In this document: positions 1 to 7,989 of the stretch, in pieces | How the letters are laid out: each line of letters opens with the position of its first letter | Numbering within the stretch: the stretch's first letter is position 1 | Origin: JAIRTY01 sp050257395 | GTDB taxonomy: Bacteria > Actinomycetota > Actinomycetes > Streptosporangiales > Streptosporangiaceae | Length of the DNA: 34,598 bases | Direction: 5' to 3' | Assembly: GCA_050257395.1 (NCBI GenBank) | Contig: JBLMWU010000213.1 | Span: 1 to 34,598, forward strand | The notes under the pieces: model-generated | What the model saw: the letters and a program-made list of their open reading frames with translations, nothing else | The model's database searches: none | What the model was told of the DNA's origin: nothing | Program-made: the position numbers and the translations under genes

Positions 1-84
1 GAGCCGGGTCGGCGTGCACGGGTACAGCCGCTCCGGCATCCCCTCCAGCAGCGTCTGCTCGCCGCCCTGGCCGTCCTCAGCCAC
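1..84 (-). CDS. N-terminal fragment, possible RecB-like PD-(D/E)XK nuclease
   Basis: Only the first 28 codons are inside the window, and the gene runs off the left edge. A GTG at 84-82 opens a frame with no stop down to base 1. It overlaps the stop codon of the upstream MBL hydrolase by 8 bases (77-84), the usual sign of translational coupling. The visible peptide ends PERLYPCTPTRL. This resembles the N-terminus of actinobacterial RecB-family PD-(D/E)XK nucleases, where a CTPS/T-R/K-L segment precedes a cysteine-containing CPRRYR-type motif. The catalytic part is outside the window, so the family call is a recollection from a short stretch and could be wrong. That a coding start exists here is better supported than the product name. 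Confidence 0.4.
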   Translation of the reverse strand, partial: MAEDGQGGEQTLLEGMPERLYPCTPTRL

Positions 85-676
85 CCGCGGCCGCCCAGGC
101 GTCGAACCCCTTGGCGGCAGCGGCCACGGTGGTCTCCTCGCCGTGCCCGGGCAGCACCCTGGTCTCAGCGGGCAGGGTCAGCACCTGCTCGCCGATCGCG
201 CTGAGCTGGGCGGGGAAGTCGGGGAACCCGCCGTCGTGCAGCGCGGGCCCGTCCGCCAGCAGCACGTCCCCGGTGAACACGGCGCCGAGTTCCTCGCTGT
301 ACAGGCAGACCGAGCCGGGGGTGTGGCCGGGGGCGTGGATGACTTCGAGTGTCACGTCCGCGACCCCGAACAGGCCGGCGTCCTCCATGTCGATCTCCGG
401 CGCGGCCGCGCGGTGGGTGTCCCGCCACAGCAGCAGGTCCCGGGGGTGCAGCGCCACCGGCGCCTCGTCGCGGGCCGCGACCTCGCGGGCGGCGGCCACG
501 TGGGCGGCGTGGCCGTGGGTGCAGATCACCGCCAGGATCTCCCGGTCCCCCACGGCGTCCAGCACCGCCTCGGCGTCCTCACCCGGGTCCACCACGATCA
601 CCTCCTCGCTGTCGCCGATCAGCCAGGTGCTGGCCGCCTGCCCGGCCGGCGCCACGCGTTCGATCCGTGCGTCCAT
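77..676 (-). CDS. MBL-fold metallo-hydrolase with an altered metal motif
   Basis: This 199-residue protein has the metallo-beta-lactamase fold of the glyoxalase II-like branch. These are usually cytosolic hydrolases of thioesters or related esters; the substrate here is unknown. The motif normally written HxHxDH reads H54-G-H56-A-A58-H59, so the aspartate that binds the second metal is alanine. The other ligands are in place: H118 (APGHTPGS), D137 (FTGDVLL) and H178 (LPGHGEE). Actinobacterial homologues as I remember them carry ND or AD at this spot, so the change may affect two-metal catalysis. The gene begins 18 bases after the marC stop and overlaps the next gene by 8 bases, suggesting a marC-MBL-nuclease operon. 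The fold assignment is firm; whether the enzyme is active is open. Confidence 0.9.
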   Translation of the reverse strand: MDARIERVAPAGQAASTWLIGDSEEVIVVDPGEDAEAVLDAVGDREILAVICTHGHAAHVAAAREVAARDEAPVALHPRDLLLWRDTHRAAAPEIDMEDAGLFGVADVTLEVIHAPGHTPGSVCLYSEELGAVFTGDVLLADGPALHDGGFPDFPAQLSAIGEQVLTLPAETRVLPGHGEETTVAAAAKGFDAWAAAGG

Positions 677-694
677 CCCAGCCCACCCATCTTC

Positions 695-1297
695 TTAGCC
701 GTGTCTGACAAAAGCCCGGATCGCATCGGCCACCAACTGCACGGCGATGGCCGACAGCAGCAGCCCGGCGATCCGGGTCAGCAGCTCCACCCCGCTGTCG
801 CGCAGCAGCCGGAGAAGCGCGCCGGAGAAGCGCATCGCCAGCCACAGCACGATCACCACCGCCACCACCGCGGCGGCGAACATGAGCCCTTCCGCGAGCG
901 TCTGGGTCCGCTGCACGAACAGCATGGTGGCCACGATGGCCCCCGGCCCGGCCAGCAGCGGCGTGCCCAGCGGCACGAACGCCACGCTGGCCCGGGTGCG
1001 CCCGGTCTCGGCGGGATCGGCGGTCTCGCCGGTCAGCAGCTGCAGCGCCACCAGCAGGAGCAGCAGCCCGCCCGCCGCCTGCAGGGCGGGCAGCTCCACG
1101 CCCAGGTACGCCAGCACCGACTGGCCGAAGAGCGCGAACGCCACGATCACGCCCAGCGCCACCACCGCGGCCTGCCACGCGAGCCGGTGCCGGTCCCGCG
1201 GCTCCCGGCCGGCGGTGAGGCCGATGAACACCGGCACCACCCCGGGCGGGTCGGTGATGACCAGCAGCGTGACGAAGACCTCCCAGAAGAACTTCAT
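695..1297 (-). CDS. marC: MarC-family integral membrane protein
   Basis: This 200-residue, strongly hydrophobic protein belongs to the MarC family (UPF0056), multi-pass inner-membrane proteins of unsettled function. The family was once linked to multiple antibiotic resistance, a link not upheld in E. coli. Visible signatures are the N-terminal segment LLVITDPPGVVPVF (about 11-24), a second-half repeat with PLGTPLLAGPGAI (about 112-124), and about six membrane segments including the C-terminal LLLSAIAVQLVADAI. The length fits the family. A GGAG lies about 10 bases before the ATG. The MBL hydrolase starts 18 bases downstream and is probably co-transcribed. The preceding 118 bases hold a small perfect hairpin (CTGGCC-CAT-GGCCAG, 1327-1341) of unknown meaning. 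The family call is confident; the role is unknown. Confidence 0.92.
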   Translation of the reverse strand: MKFFWEVFVTLLVITDPPGVVPVFIGLTAGREPRDRHRLAWQAAVVALGVIVAFALFGQSVLAYLGVELPALQAAGGLLLLLVALQLLTGETADPAETGRTRASVAFVPLGTPLLAGPGAIVATMLFVQRTQTLAEGLMFAAAVVAVVIVLWLAMRFSGALLRLLRDSGVELLTRIAGLLLSAIAVQLVADAIRAFVRHG

Positions 1298-1415
1298 GAG
1301 TGGCTAGCTCCGGCCTGCTCGCAGGGCTGGCCCATGGCCAGGCGGCCACGATATCGGGCGGTGTACCTCCGGAGCGGGCATCATGCCGCTCGTGCGCCCC
1401 CGCAGGCCAGGCGTA

Positions 1416-2495
1416 TCAGTAGTCCACCAGGTCGTAGGAGTCCAGCAATTCCACGTCGAACCCGCCCGGGCTGGCCCTGCCCCGGCCGGTCACCCACACG
1501 TACGCCTCGAACGACCGCTTGCCAGCGCTGGGGTGGAAGAAGCTGTCGAGGACGGCGGAGTAGAAGCACGCCGCTCCCCGCACGCGCTGATCGTTCATCA
1601 CGCTCATGCTGGGCGCCATCGCGCGGCTGACGTCCCGGCAGGCTGCGGCCGGGGTACGGGCGCCGGTACCGCGCCAGATCCAGAACTGCTTCACCGTGCA
1701 CACCTGGCTGCCGCAGCCGCGGCGGGACTCGGACGTAAGCCGCAGCCTGTACCCAGCGGGCAGGTGAACCAGGCGCAGGTCAGACCGGAGCACCGGGAGA
1801 GTCGGCTGCGCGAAGGAGTTCGCGCCGACGACCTGCCACAGGAACACGGCCGCCGCGGCGGCGAACGGCAGCACCAGGAGGGCGTACAGGTAGGGCTTCC
1901 GCGGAGCTGCCATCGCGGCCTCGCCTGCCGGGGGTTCCGGAGCCACTGCGCCGGCCTTCACCGGTTCCGGGGAGTAGCCGATGCTGGAGCCACCCCACGG
2001 AAAGCGGGCCCTGACGTGGGCTGCCAGAAACCGGCGGGTCCACTCGAGCGTGGCTGCCGGATGGTCGGCCGGCACTCCCTGCTGTCTCAGCCGCCTCAGC
2101 AGGTCGTCATGCAGCCCGGTCCAGAAGATCATCGGGCGGGCGGGGACACCGGGCGCCGGGTTGAGCAGCACCCCCGTCACGGGTAGCACGGCCGACCTGA
2201 TGAACTGGGCATAGGCCAGTTCCCCGTACCGGATCTCCCAGACCGGATCCCACCGGGATTGCAGGCCCCGCAACCGGACACCCCAGTCGAACAGGTCCAG
2301 CTGCGCCGTCCGGCGCGGGTTTCTGGGGACGATCAGGTCCGCGTATTCGCCGATGAAGGTTGCGGCCGGCGGTGACTCCGGCAGCCCGAGCGTGCGCGCC
2401 GCCTGCGCGCGCAGGTCACGCTCGCTCGTGAACCGCCACATCCACCAGCCGCCGACGACGGCAGCGCCGAGGACAAAGAACAGGAAACCGGCCAC
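1416..2495 (-). CDS. two-segment membrane protein of unknown function
   Basis: I do not recognise this 359-residue protein. Residues 2-18 form a hydrophobic N-terminal segment followed by a charged stretch. Residues of about 30-200 look like a soluble domain rich in W, R and P (for example SRWDPVWEIRYGELAY). A second membrane segment lies at about 204-223. The remaining 135 residues contain four cysteines (GCGSQVC, AAAC, GAAC) that could form disulfides outside the cell. Two helices with a cysteine-rich tail suggest a membrane-anchored protein with an extracytoplasmic C-terminal domain, but no enzymatic motif is visible. It sits between the PHP gene (61-base gap) and marC (118-base gap) on the same strand. 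From memory PHP and marC are direct neighbours in Streptomyces, so this gene may be lineage-specific. The reading frame is well supported by codon bias. Confidence 0.75.
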   Translation of the reverse strand: MAGFLFFVLGAAVVGGWWMWRFTSERDLRAQAARTLGLPESPPAATFIGEYADLIVPRNPRRTAQLDLFDWGVRLRGLQSRWDPVWEIRYGELAYAQFIRSAVLPVTGVLLNPAPGVPARPMIFWTGLHDDLLRRLRQQGVPADHPAATLEWTRRFLAAHVRARFPWGGSSIGYSPEPVKAGAVAPEPPAGEAAMAAPRKPYLYALLVLPFAAAAAVFLWQVVGANSFAQPTLPVLRSDLRLVHLPAGYRLRLTSESRRGCGSQVCTVKQFWIWRGTGARTPAAACRDVSRAMAPSMSVMNDQRVRGAACFYSAVLDSFFHPSAGKRSFEAYVWVTGRGRASPGGFDVELLDSYDLVDY

Positions 2496-2556
2496 GGCAT
2501 GATTGTCCGGCCAGCCAGCCCGCCACAGCCAGCAATTCGCCGTGCGGTCAAGGCTG

Positions 2557-3396
2557 TCACGGCGCCTCGTGCCGGTTCCCGGCCCGGGCCATCAGCCGCT
2601 CGTACGCCTCCGGCGCGATCGTGTCGCAGCCGAGCCGGTCACCTGTCAGCGTGCCGTGGTCGTCGCTGCCACCGGAAGCCACCAGGCCGAGGGCGGCCGC
2701 CAGCGCCCGCAGCCGGTCCCGCTGCGCCAGGTCCTGGTCGGGGTGGTCCACTTCGAGGCCGCCCAGCCCGGCCCCGGCCAGAGCGGCGATGAGCTCGTCC
2801 GGGATGATCCAGCCGCGCGCGGGCAGCCCGGGATGGGCGAGCACCGCCACCCCGCCCGCGGCCCGGACCAGATTGACCGCCCGCTCCGGCGGCAGCGCGT
2901 ACCGGGCGACGTACGCGCGCCCGCCCGGCGCCAGCCAGTCGCTGGTGAAGGCCTGCTCCGGCCGGCCGATCACGCCCGCGGCGACCATCGCCCTGGCGAT
3001 GTGCGGGCGGCCCACGGTTCCCTGGGCGAGCGCCGTCACCTGCTCCCAGGTGACCGGCGCGCCGAGCGCGCGCAGCCGCTCCACCATGGCCTGCGCGCGG
3101 CGCACCCGGTCGGACCGGATGGCCTGGCACTCGGCGGCCAGTTCCGGGTGCCGGGGGTCGGCCAGGTACCCGAGGAGGTGCACGCTGCGCCCCTGGTGCT
3201 GGCAGGACAGCTCCAGGCCCGGCACCAGGGCCAGGCCGGGCGGCAGCGCGGCGCGCGCCTCGTCGTGCCCGGCGAACGTGTCATGGTCGGTGAGCGCGAC
3301 CACGTCCAGGCCTGCGGCGCGGGCCCGGCGCATCACCTCTGCAGGCGGCCGGGTGCCGTCCGAGGCCGTGCTGTGGCAGTGCAGATCGATGCGCAC
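2557..3396 (-). CDS. PHP-domain phosphoesterase
   Basis: This 279-residue protein has the polymerase and histidinol phosphatase (PHP) fold. It is closest to the stand-alone group that includes RNase AM and 3',5'-nucleoside bisphosphate phosphatase (YciV type). The metal-binding signature is complete: H6 and H8 (DLHCHS), D13 (ASDGT), a TDHDT motif near residue 37, E in GLELSC, H in LAHPGLP (about 187), and the C-terminal GGSDDHG. It likely removes phosphate from nucleotide or oligonucleotide ends; the substrate is inferred from family. The start is GTG at 3396, with GAGGG 4 bases upstream. A TAGCAT element 8 bases before the start could be a -10 giving a nearly leaderless transcript. DUF6758 lies upstream on the same strand, a pairing common in Streptomyces. 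Confidence 0.92.
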   Translation of the reverse strand: MRIDLHCHSTASDGTRPPAEVMRRARAAGLDVVALTDHDTFAGHDEARAALPPGLALVPGLELSCQHQGRSVHLLGYLADPRHPELAAECQAIRSDRVRRAQAMVERLRALGAPVTWEQVTALAQGTVGRPHIARAMVAAGVIGRPEQAFTSDWLAPGGRAYVARYALPPERAVNLVRAAGGVAVLAHPGLPARGWIIPDELIAALAGAGLGGLEVDHPDQDLAQRDRLRALAAALGLVASGGSDDHGTLTGDRLGCDTIAPEAYERLMARAGNRHEAP

Positions 3397-3457
3397 GAGC
3401 CCTCATGCTAGGCCCGGCCAGCCCAAAGGGACGCGGTGCGCCGAGCGAGGGCCAGAT

Positions 3458-4081
3458 TCAGGGCAGGCGGGGGGAACGGGCGCCGAACGGCAGGTCCAGG
3501 TCCTGGCCGGGGTCCCGCAGGTCCCGCAGGGACAGGGACTCGACCAGCAGCACCCCGGCCGAGGCGGGCCACAGCACCACCCACAGCCAGTTGGCCAGCA
3601 CCTCCCCGGCGAACGCGGCCCGGTCGGGGGTGTCCACGTGCCAGAGCGGGAACTCGTGGTGCCCGAAGCGCACCAGCGCGTGCGGCGGCCCGGACGCGAA
3701 CCCGTCCCCGGGGTCGGGCCCCGGCAGCCCGGCGAACCGGGCGCCCATTCCCACCCCCGGCTCTTCGGAGATCAGCAGCAGCTCCCCCGGCCCGCCGACC
3801 GGGTTGGGCCCGGACAGGGCGACCGCGCAGCCGCGGGCCCCGCTCCGGTCGTCGCCGGCTCCCGCGAACCCGGTCACCAGCCAGCCGACGGGCAGCGGCC
3901 ACGGCAGCCAGACCGGGACCCTGATGTCGCGGAGCAGCCCCCGCAGCCCGTCCGCGGATGGGCTGTAGTCAGCGCGCAGCGGATGGACCTCGCCATGCTG
4001 ACCGCAGCGCCAGCTGCTGGACCATGGACCCGGCGCGGTAACGGCGCCGCCGCAGCGCGGGCAGGTGGGTGCCGTCTTCAT
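3458..4081 (-). CDS. DUF6758-family zinc-ribbon protein
   Basis: This 207-residue actinobacterial protein matches the DUF6758 group known from Streptomyces. It opens with a probable zinc ribbon: C7 and C10 in CPRCGG, then C26, H29 and H33 around WRCGQHGEVH. A conserved body follows with VPVWLPWPLPVGWLVTG, AGDDRSG and GPDPGDGF segments. No catalytic site is recognisable and its function is not known to me. The name phosphotransacetylase seen in some annotations of relatives is not supported here. The ATG at 4081 is the first codon of the conserved zinc ribbon; no clear ribosome binding site precedes it. It lies upstream of the PHP gene on the same strand with a 61-base gap and is divergent from the NUDIX gene. 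Confidence 0.8.
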   Translation of the reverse strand: MKTAPTCPRCGGAVTAPGPWSSSWRCGQHGEVHPLRADYSPSADGLRGLLRDIRVPVWLPWPLPVGWLVTGFAGAGDDRSGARGCAVALSGPNPVGGPGELLLISEEPGVGMGARFAGLPGPDPGDGFASGPPHALVRFGHHEFPLWHVDTPDRAAFAGEVLANWLWVVLWPASAGVLLVESLSLRDLRDPGQDLDLPFGARSPRLP

Positions 4082-4153
4082 GCGGGCCGGCGCTGGCCGT
4101 CAGCGTGCTCACGCCGGTCACCCGGAGCCGGGCAGCCGGGCAATACTGACTGC

Positions 4154-4549
4154 ATGCCTTCCAGTATCCCCTGCGTCGGGGCGATCATCACCGACCGGGC
4201 CGGCCGGCTGCTGCTGATCCGGCGGGGGCACGAGCCGGAGGCAGGGCGGTGGTCGCTGCCCGGCGGCCGGGTCGAGCCCGGCGAGACCGACGAGCAGGCG
4301 GTGGTCCGGGAGGTCCTCGAGGAGACCGGCCTGTCCGTGGCCTGCGGGGCGCTGGTGGGCGAGGTGACCCGGCCCTGGCCGGACGGGCGGACCCTGGCGA
4401 TCCGGGACTACGCCGCCACCGTCACCGGCGGCCAGCTGGCGGCGGGCGACGACGCCGCCGACGCGCGCTGGGCCGACCGCGGCGACCTGGGCCGGCTGCC
4501 GCTGACCAGCGGCCTGCTGGCCGCCCTCACCGCATGGGGCGTCGCCTGA
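4154..4549 (+). CDS. NUDIX hydrolase
   Basis: This 131-residue protein is a minimal single-domain NUDIX hydrolase, likely cleaving a nucleoside diphosphate linked to another moiety. The NUDIX box is perfect: G38-x5-E44-x7-R52-E53-V-L-E56-E57-T-G59-L, which supplies the Mg ligands. The preceding strand CVGAIITDRAGRLLLIRRG is typical. Substrate (MutT-like 8-oxo-dGTP, ADP-ribose or other) cannot be told from sequence. The open frame extends far upstream, but homology begins at the ATG at 4154. AATACT at 4142-4147, 6 bases before this ATG, fits a -10 for a leaderless transcript, and no strong ribosome binding site is present. It is divergent from DUF6758 and convergent with the CoA-ester lyase, so it is probably monocistronic. 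Confidence 0.93.
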   Translation: MPSSIPCVGAIITDRAGRLLLIRRGHEPEAGRWSLPGGRVEPGETDEQAVVREVLEETGLSVACGALVGEVTRPWPDGRTLAIRDYAATVTGGQLAAGDDAADARWADRGDLGRLPLTSGLLAALTAWGVA

Positions 4550-4575
4550 TCCGCCCCCGCGGCGGGCGGGCGGCG

Positions 4576-5523
4576 CTAGCCCGCGGGCTCGAACTTCTGC
4601 GTGCGGCGCAGGCCGGCGGCCCGGCCCCGGGCGGCGGCCACCAGCGCCATCTTGCGGGATGCCTCGTCGATCATCTCGTCGCCGAGCATGGCCGCGCCCC
4701 GCCGCTGGACGGTGGTGTAGTACTCGTAGGCCTCCAGGATCAGCTCGGCCCGGTCGTACTCCTCCTGCCCCGGGGAGAACGCCTCGTTGACCACGTCGAC
4801 CTGGCCCGGATGCAGCACCCACTTGCCGTCATAGCCGAGCGCGGCGGTGCTGGCGGCGGCCCGCCGCAGCCCGCCGGTGTCCCCGATGGCCAGGTACGGG
4901 CCGTCCATCGCGGCGAGACCGTGCGCGCGGGCGGCGACCAGCATCCGCATCAGCGGGTAGTGGTAGGCGTCCCCGGCGTATCCGGCCGGCTGCGCCCCGA
5001 CCTGCAGCGAGCGCATGCCGAGACTGGCCATGAAGTCGGCGGGGCCGAAGACCAGCGCCTGCAGCCGCGGCGAGGCGGCGGCGATCTGGTCCACCGCGGC
5101 CAGCCCGGCCGCATCCTCGATCTGCGCCTCGATGCCGATCCGGCCCGCTGGCAGGCCCGCGGCCTGCTCCAGCTGGCCCAGCAGCAGGTCCAGCCAGATG
5201 ACGTGGCCAGGCTCGGCGACCTTGGGCAGGATGATCACATCGAGGGCGGCGCCAGCCCCCTCCACCACCGCGATGACGTCCCGGTAGGCCCAGGGCGTGC
5301 CCGCGTCGTTGACCCGGACCGCCGTCACCTTGCCGTCCCAGCCCCCTTCGGCCAGGGCGGCCGCGGCGGCCAGCCGGGCGTCCTCCTTCGCGGCCGGGGC
5401 GACGGCGTCCTCCAGGTCGAGGAAGACCTCGTCGGCCGCCAGCCCGCGGGCTTTCGCCAGGAACCGGGGGCTGCTGGCGGGCACCGCCAGGCAGGTGCGC
5501 CGGGCACGGTAGGGCTGGTTCAC
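4576..5523 (-). CDS. HpcH/HpaI-family CoA-ester lyase (CitE/malyl-CoA lyase-like)
   Basis: This 315-residue TIM-barrel enzyme belongs to the citrate lyase beta / malyl-CoA lyase family. Members cleave or form beta-hydroxyacyl-CoA thioesters such as malyl-CoA, beta-methylmalyl-CoA or citramalyl-CoA using Mg. Signatures are RRTCLAVPASSPRF at the N-terminus, the LDLEDAV strand (about 35-41), the Mg-binding glutamate in IEAQIED (about 131-137), the aspartate in FGPADF (about 160), and a C-terminal lid helix ending RRTQKFEPAG. The GTG at 5523 was chosen because an AGGAGG lies 8 bases before it and homology begins there, although the frame stays open upstream. In Streptomyces a close relative sits with ethylmalonyl-CoA pathway genes; none of those genes is present here, so the exact substrate is uncertain. 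Confidence 0.88.
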   Translation of the reverse strand: MNQPYRARRTCLAVPASSPRFLAKARGLAADEVFLDLEDAVAPAAKEDARLAAAAALAEGGWDGKVTAVRVNDAGTPWAYRDVIAVVEGAGAALDVIILPKVAEPGHVIWLDLLLGQLEQAAGLPAGRIGIEAQIEDAAGLAAVDQIAAASPRLQALVFGPADFMASLGMRSLQVGAQPAGYAGDAYHYPLMRMLVAARAHGLAAMDGPYLAIGDTGGLRRAAASTAALGYDGKWVLHPGQVDVVNEAFSPGQEEYDRAELILEAYEYYTTVQRRGAAMLGDEMIDEASRKMALVAAARGRAAGLRRTQKFEPAG

Positions 5524-5562
5524 GGCGGCCGCCTCCTGCACTGCGGTTGAGATGATGGTGCC

Positions 5563-5970
5563 GTGAGCGACCGGCAGGACCCGCCGCCCGCACTCATCGC
5601 GGAGGCTACCAAGCGGGCTGGCGTCATCTGGATCGCGGCCGGCGGCGGGCGGCCGCGGCCGGCCTGGCACGTGTGGCGGCAGGCAGGTGACAGCGGCGCG
5701 GCCTACGTGCTGACCGGCCCGGGTGAGCAGCGCGACCCAGGGCTCGCGGGCGCCCGCCGGGTCACGGTGCTGGTGCCGGGCAAGGACTCCGGCGGGCTGC
5801 TGGCCTCGTGGCAGGCGGACGTCAGCCGGCTGAGCGAGGACAGCCCGGAATGGCAGGAGGTGGCCGGGCTGCTGGCCGCCGCCCGGCTGAATCCCGCCCC
5901 GCCGCCCGCCGGGCCCGGGCCGGGCGCGGAGCCCGCCAGGACCATCTACCGGCTCACACCGGCCGCATGA
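5563..5970 (+). CDS. small conserved protein, function unknown
   Basis: This 135-residue soluble protein has no signal peptide or membrane segment. It begins at a GTG 39 bases from the divergent CoA-lyase start. It resembles uncharacterised actinobacterial proteins of about 130-140 residues with a pattern of IWI, AWHVW, YVLTGPGEQ, VTVLVPGKDSGG and WQADVSRL. The run of short beta strands suggests a small split-barrel-like fold, perhaps related to pyridoxamine-phosphate-oxidase-like proteins, but no cofactor-binding residues can be pointed to. The C-terminal 30 residues are a proline- and glycine-rich linker ending RTIYRLTPAA. Reading frame and codon bias support a real gene. Function is not assigned. 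Confidence 0.7.
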   Translation: MSDRQDPPPALIAEATKRAGVIWIAAGGGRPRPAWHVWRQAGDSGAAYVLTGPGEQRDPGLAGARRVTVLVPGKDSGGLLASWQADVSRLSEDSPEWQEVAGLLAAARLNPAPPPAGPGPGAEPARTIYRLTPAA

Positions 5971-6144
5971 GCGCGCCCGGTTTCTCCCCCTGACGAACCG
6001 GGAGTTCGTATCTGCGGCATCACCCTGCGTCAGCTCCGGGTCAGTGCCCGGCTTGCCACCGTGCGTTAGCTCGCCCGCTGCCTCCCGTTAACCCCGGCCG
6101 GCCATCGTCTGCCGCGGCATCGCAATCACCACGGAGGCTTCCTG

Positions 6145-7959
6145 ATGCGACCACCCATCCGCAGTTTGCTCGCGACCGCGGCAGCAGGCGCACTCGCCCT
6201 GGCCGGCTCGGCCGCTGCCGCCGCCGCACCCGCGGGCCATGCCGCGCATGGCGGGGGCACCGCGACCCCCATCAAGCACCTGGTAGTGATCTTCCAGGAA
6301 AACGTCAGCTTCGATCACTACTTCGGCACCTACCCCAAGGCGGCCAACACCTCGGGCCAGCCGTTCACCGCCAGGCCCGGCACTCCTTCGGTGAACGGGC
6401 TGACCGGCGCGCTGCTGACGGCGAACCCGAACGGCGTCAACCCGCGCCGCTACGACCCCGCCAACGTCAACGACGTGCTCACCTGTGACCAGGACCACAA
6501 CTACAACGACGAGCAGCGGGCGTTCGACAACGGGAAGATGGACCAGTTCCCGCAGACCGTCGGCAACGGCGGCGGCAAGACGCCGGAAGGCGGCAACTGC
6601 GTCGCCGGCGACGTCATGAACTACTACGACGGCAACACCGTCACCGCCATGTGGAACTACGCCCAGCGCTACGCGATGAGCGACAACTCCCACAGCACCA
6701 CCTTCGGCCCGTCCAGCCCCGGCGCCATCAACCTGATCTCCGGTGACACCGGCGGGGTGGACCTGACCCGCACCGCGAACAGCCCGTCGATCGCCACCGC
6801 CGCCAAGCCCAACGCCGACCTCACCGCGGACGGCACCGGCGGCTACTCGCTGACCAGCGACGCCCAGCCGTACTGGGACGACTGCTCCACCCGCGACGCG
6901 GTCGCGATGAGCGGCCGCAACATCGGCGACCAGCTCAACGCCGCCCACCTGTCCTGGGGCTGGTTCCAGGGCGGCTTCCGGCCCACCACCTCCTTCACCG
7001 ACGCCGCCGCGGCGACCGGGCACACCGGGCAGCCCACCTCGTCCTTCATTTCGGACGAGTTCAAGGGCCAGTTCTTCAAGTCCGTGCCGAACGCCTCGGA
7101 CCAGGGCATCTGCAACGCCGTCACCGCGGTGGGCGCGGGCCTGACCAGCCCGCTGACCGCCGGCACCGGCCAGTACGGCTGGAAGGACGACTACATCCCG
7201 CACCACGAGCCGTTCCAGTACTACGCCTCGACCGCCAACCCGCACCACCTCACGATCCCGGCCGGCGCGAGCGGCCAGGACACCCTCGCCGGGCTGCGCA
7301 GCATCGGCACCGACACCCAGCACTACGTGAACGGGCAGCCGCAGTTCGACACCCCCAACCACCAGTACGACATGAGCGACTTCGACCAGCTGGTGGCCGC
7401 CATCGGCCACCACCAGCTGCCACCGGCGGCGCTGCCGGCGGTCAGCTTCCTCAAGGCGGCCGGCTACCAGGACGGCCACGCAGGCTACTCCGACCCCCTC
7501 GACGAGCAGCAGTTCATCGTCAAGGAGATCAACGCCCTGCAGCGGACCCCGGACTGGAACAGCACCGCGGTGGTCATCGCCTACGACGACTCCGACGGCT
7601 GGTACGACCACGCCTTCTCCGGGGTGAACAACCCGTCCACCTCGGTGGCCGACGCGCTCACCGGCACCGGCATGTGCGGCAGCGGCACCCCGCTGGCCGG
7701 GCAGCAGGGCCGCTGCGGGTACGGCCCGCGGCAGCCGTTCCTGGTGATCTCCCCGTGGGCCCGGCGCAACGCGGTGGACAGCACGCTGACCGACCTGTCG
7801 TCGGTGGTCCGGTTCGTGCAGGACAACTGGCTGCACGGGCGGCAGATCAGCGGCTCGGCCGCCACCGTGGCCGGCTCGCTGGACAGCCTGTTCAGCTTCC
7901 GCCACCCCGACTTCCAGCCCCTGTTCCTCAACCCCACCACCGGCGAGCCGGCTCACTGA
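6145..7959 (+). CDS. secreted phosphoesterase, phospholipase C/acid phosphatase-like (PF04185)
   Basis: This 604-residue exported enzyme belongs to the alkaline-phosphatase-superfamily phosphoesterases (PF04185), which include bacterial phospholipases C and the acid phosphatase AcpA. A signal peptide covers about residues 1-28 (basic RPPIR, hydrophobic alanine-rich core, AAAAPAGHA cleavage area). There is no twin-arginine pair, so Sec export is likely, unlike many PLCs. The metal-binding N-terminal motif is KHLVVIFQENVSFDHYFGTYP (about 46-66), with E and N as ligands. Further conserved blocks are STTFGPSSPGAINLISG, EINALQRTPDWNSTAVVIAYDDSDGWYDH and RQPFLVISPWARRNAVD. PLC-type C-terminal domains are absent. 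It probably releases phosphate from phospholipids or other phosphoesters outside the cell. A GGAGG lies about 8 bases before the ATG. The 174 bases upstream contain a GAAC-N5-GTTC palindrome but no convincing Pho box. Confidence 0.9.
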   Translation: MRPPIRSLLATAAAGALALAGSAAAAAAPAGHAAHGGGTATPIKHLVVIFQENVSFDHYFGTYPKAANTSGQPFTARPGTPSVNGLTGALLTANPNGVNPRRYDPANVNDVLTCDQDHNYNDEQRAFDNGKMDQFPQTVGNGGGKTPEGGNCVAGDVMNYYDGNTVTAMWNYAQRYAMSDNSHSTTFGPSSPGAINLISGDTGGVDLTRTANSPSIATAAKPNADLTADGTGGYSLTSDAQPYWDDCSTRDAVAMSGRNIGDQLNAAHLSWGWFQGGFRPTTSFTDAAAATGHTGQPTSSFISDEFKGQFFKSVPNASDQGICNAVTAVGAGLTSPLTAGTGQYGWKDDYIPHHEPFQYYASTANPHHLTIPAGASGQDTLAGLRSIGTDTQHYVNGQPQFDTPNHQYDMSDFDQLVAAIGHHQLPPAALPAVSFLKAAGYQDGHAGYSDPLDEQQFIVKEINALQRTPDWNSTAVVIAYDDSDGWYDHAFSGVNNPSTSVADALTGTGMCGSGTPLAGQQGRCGYGPRQPFLVISPWARRNAVDSTLTDLSSVVRFVQDNWLHGRQISGSAATVAGSLDSLFSFRHPDFQPLFLNPTTGEPAH

Positions 7960-7989
7960 TCCACCGCGAGCCGGATCCCTGACCCACCG

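Noticed and set aside
1327..1341. CTGGCC-CAT-GGCCAG hairpin upstream of marC
   Set aside because: Perfect but only 6 bp; no second copy or promoter context was found, so no role can be assigned.
4550..4575. GC-rich near-hairpin between the NUDIX and CoA-lyase stop codons
   Set aside because: The arms pair only with a bulge and there is no T-run on either side; in DNA this GC-rich such partial pairing is common.
5993..6009. ACGAAC-CGGGA-GTTCGT palindrome before the phosphoesterase gene, like an SOS/LexA box
   Set aside because: LexA sites of this type need four bases between GAAC and GTTC; here there are five, and the gene is not a DNA-damage gene. It may still bind another protein.
5971..6144. 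Possible Pho box before the secreted phosphoesterase
   Set aside because: No pair of GTTCACC-type direct repeats with the expected spacing was found.
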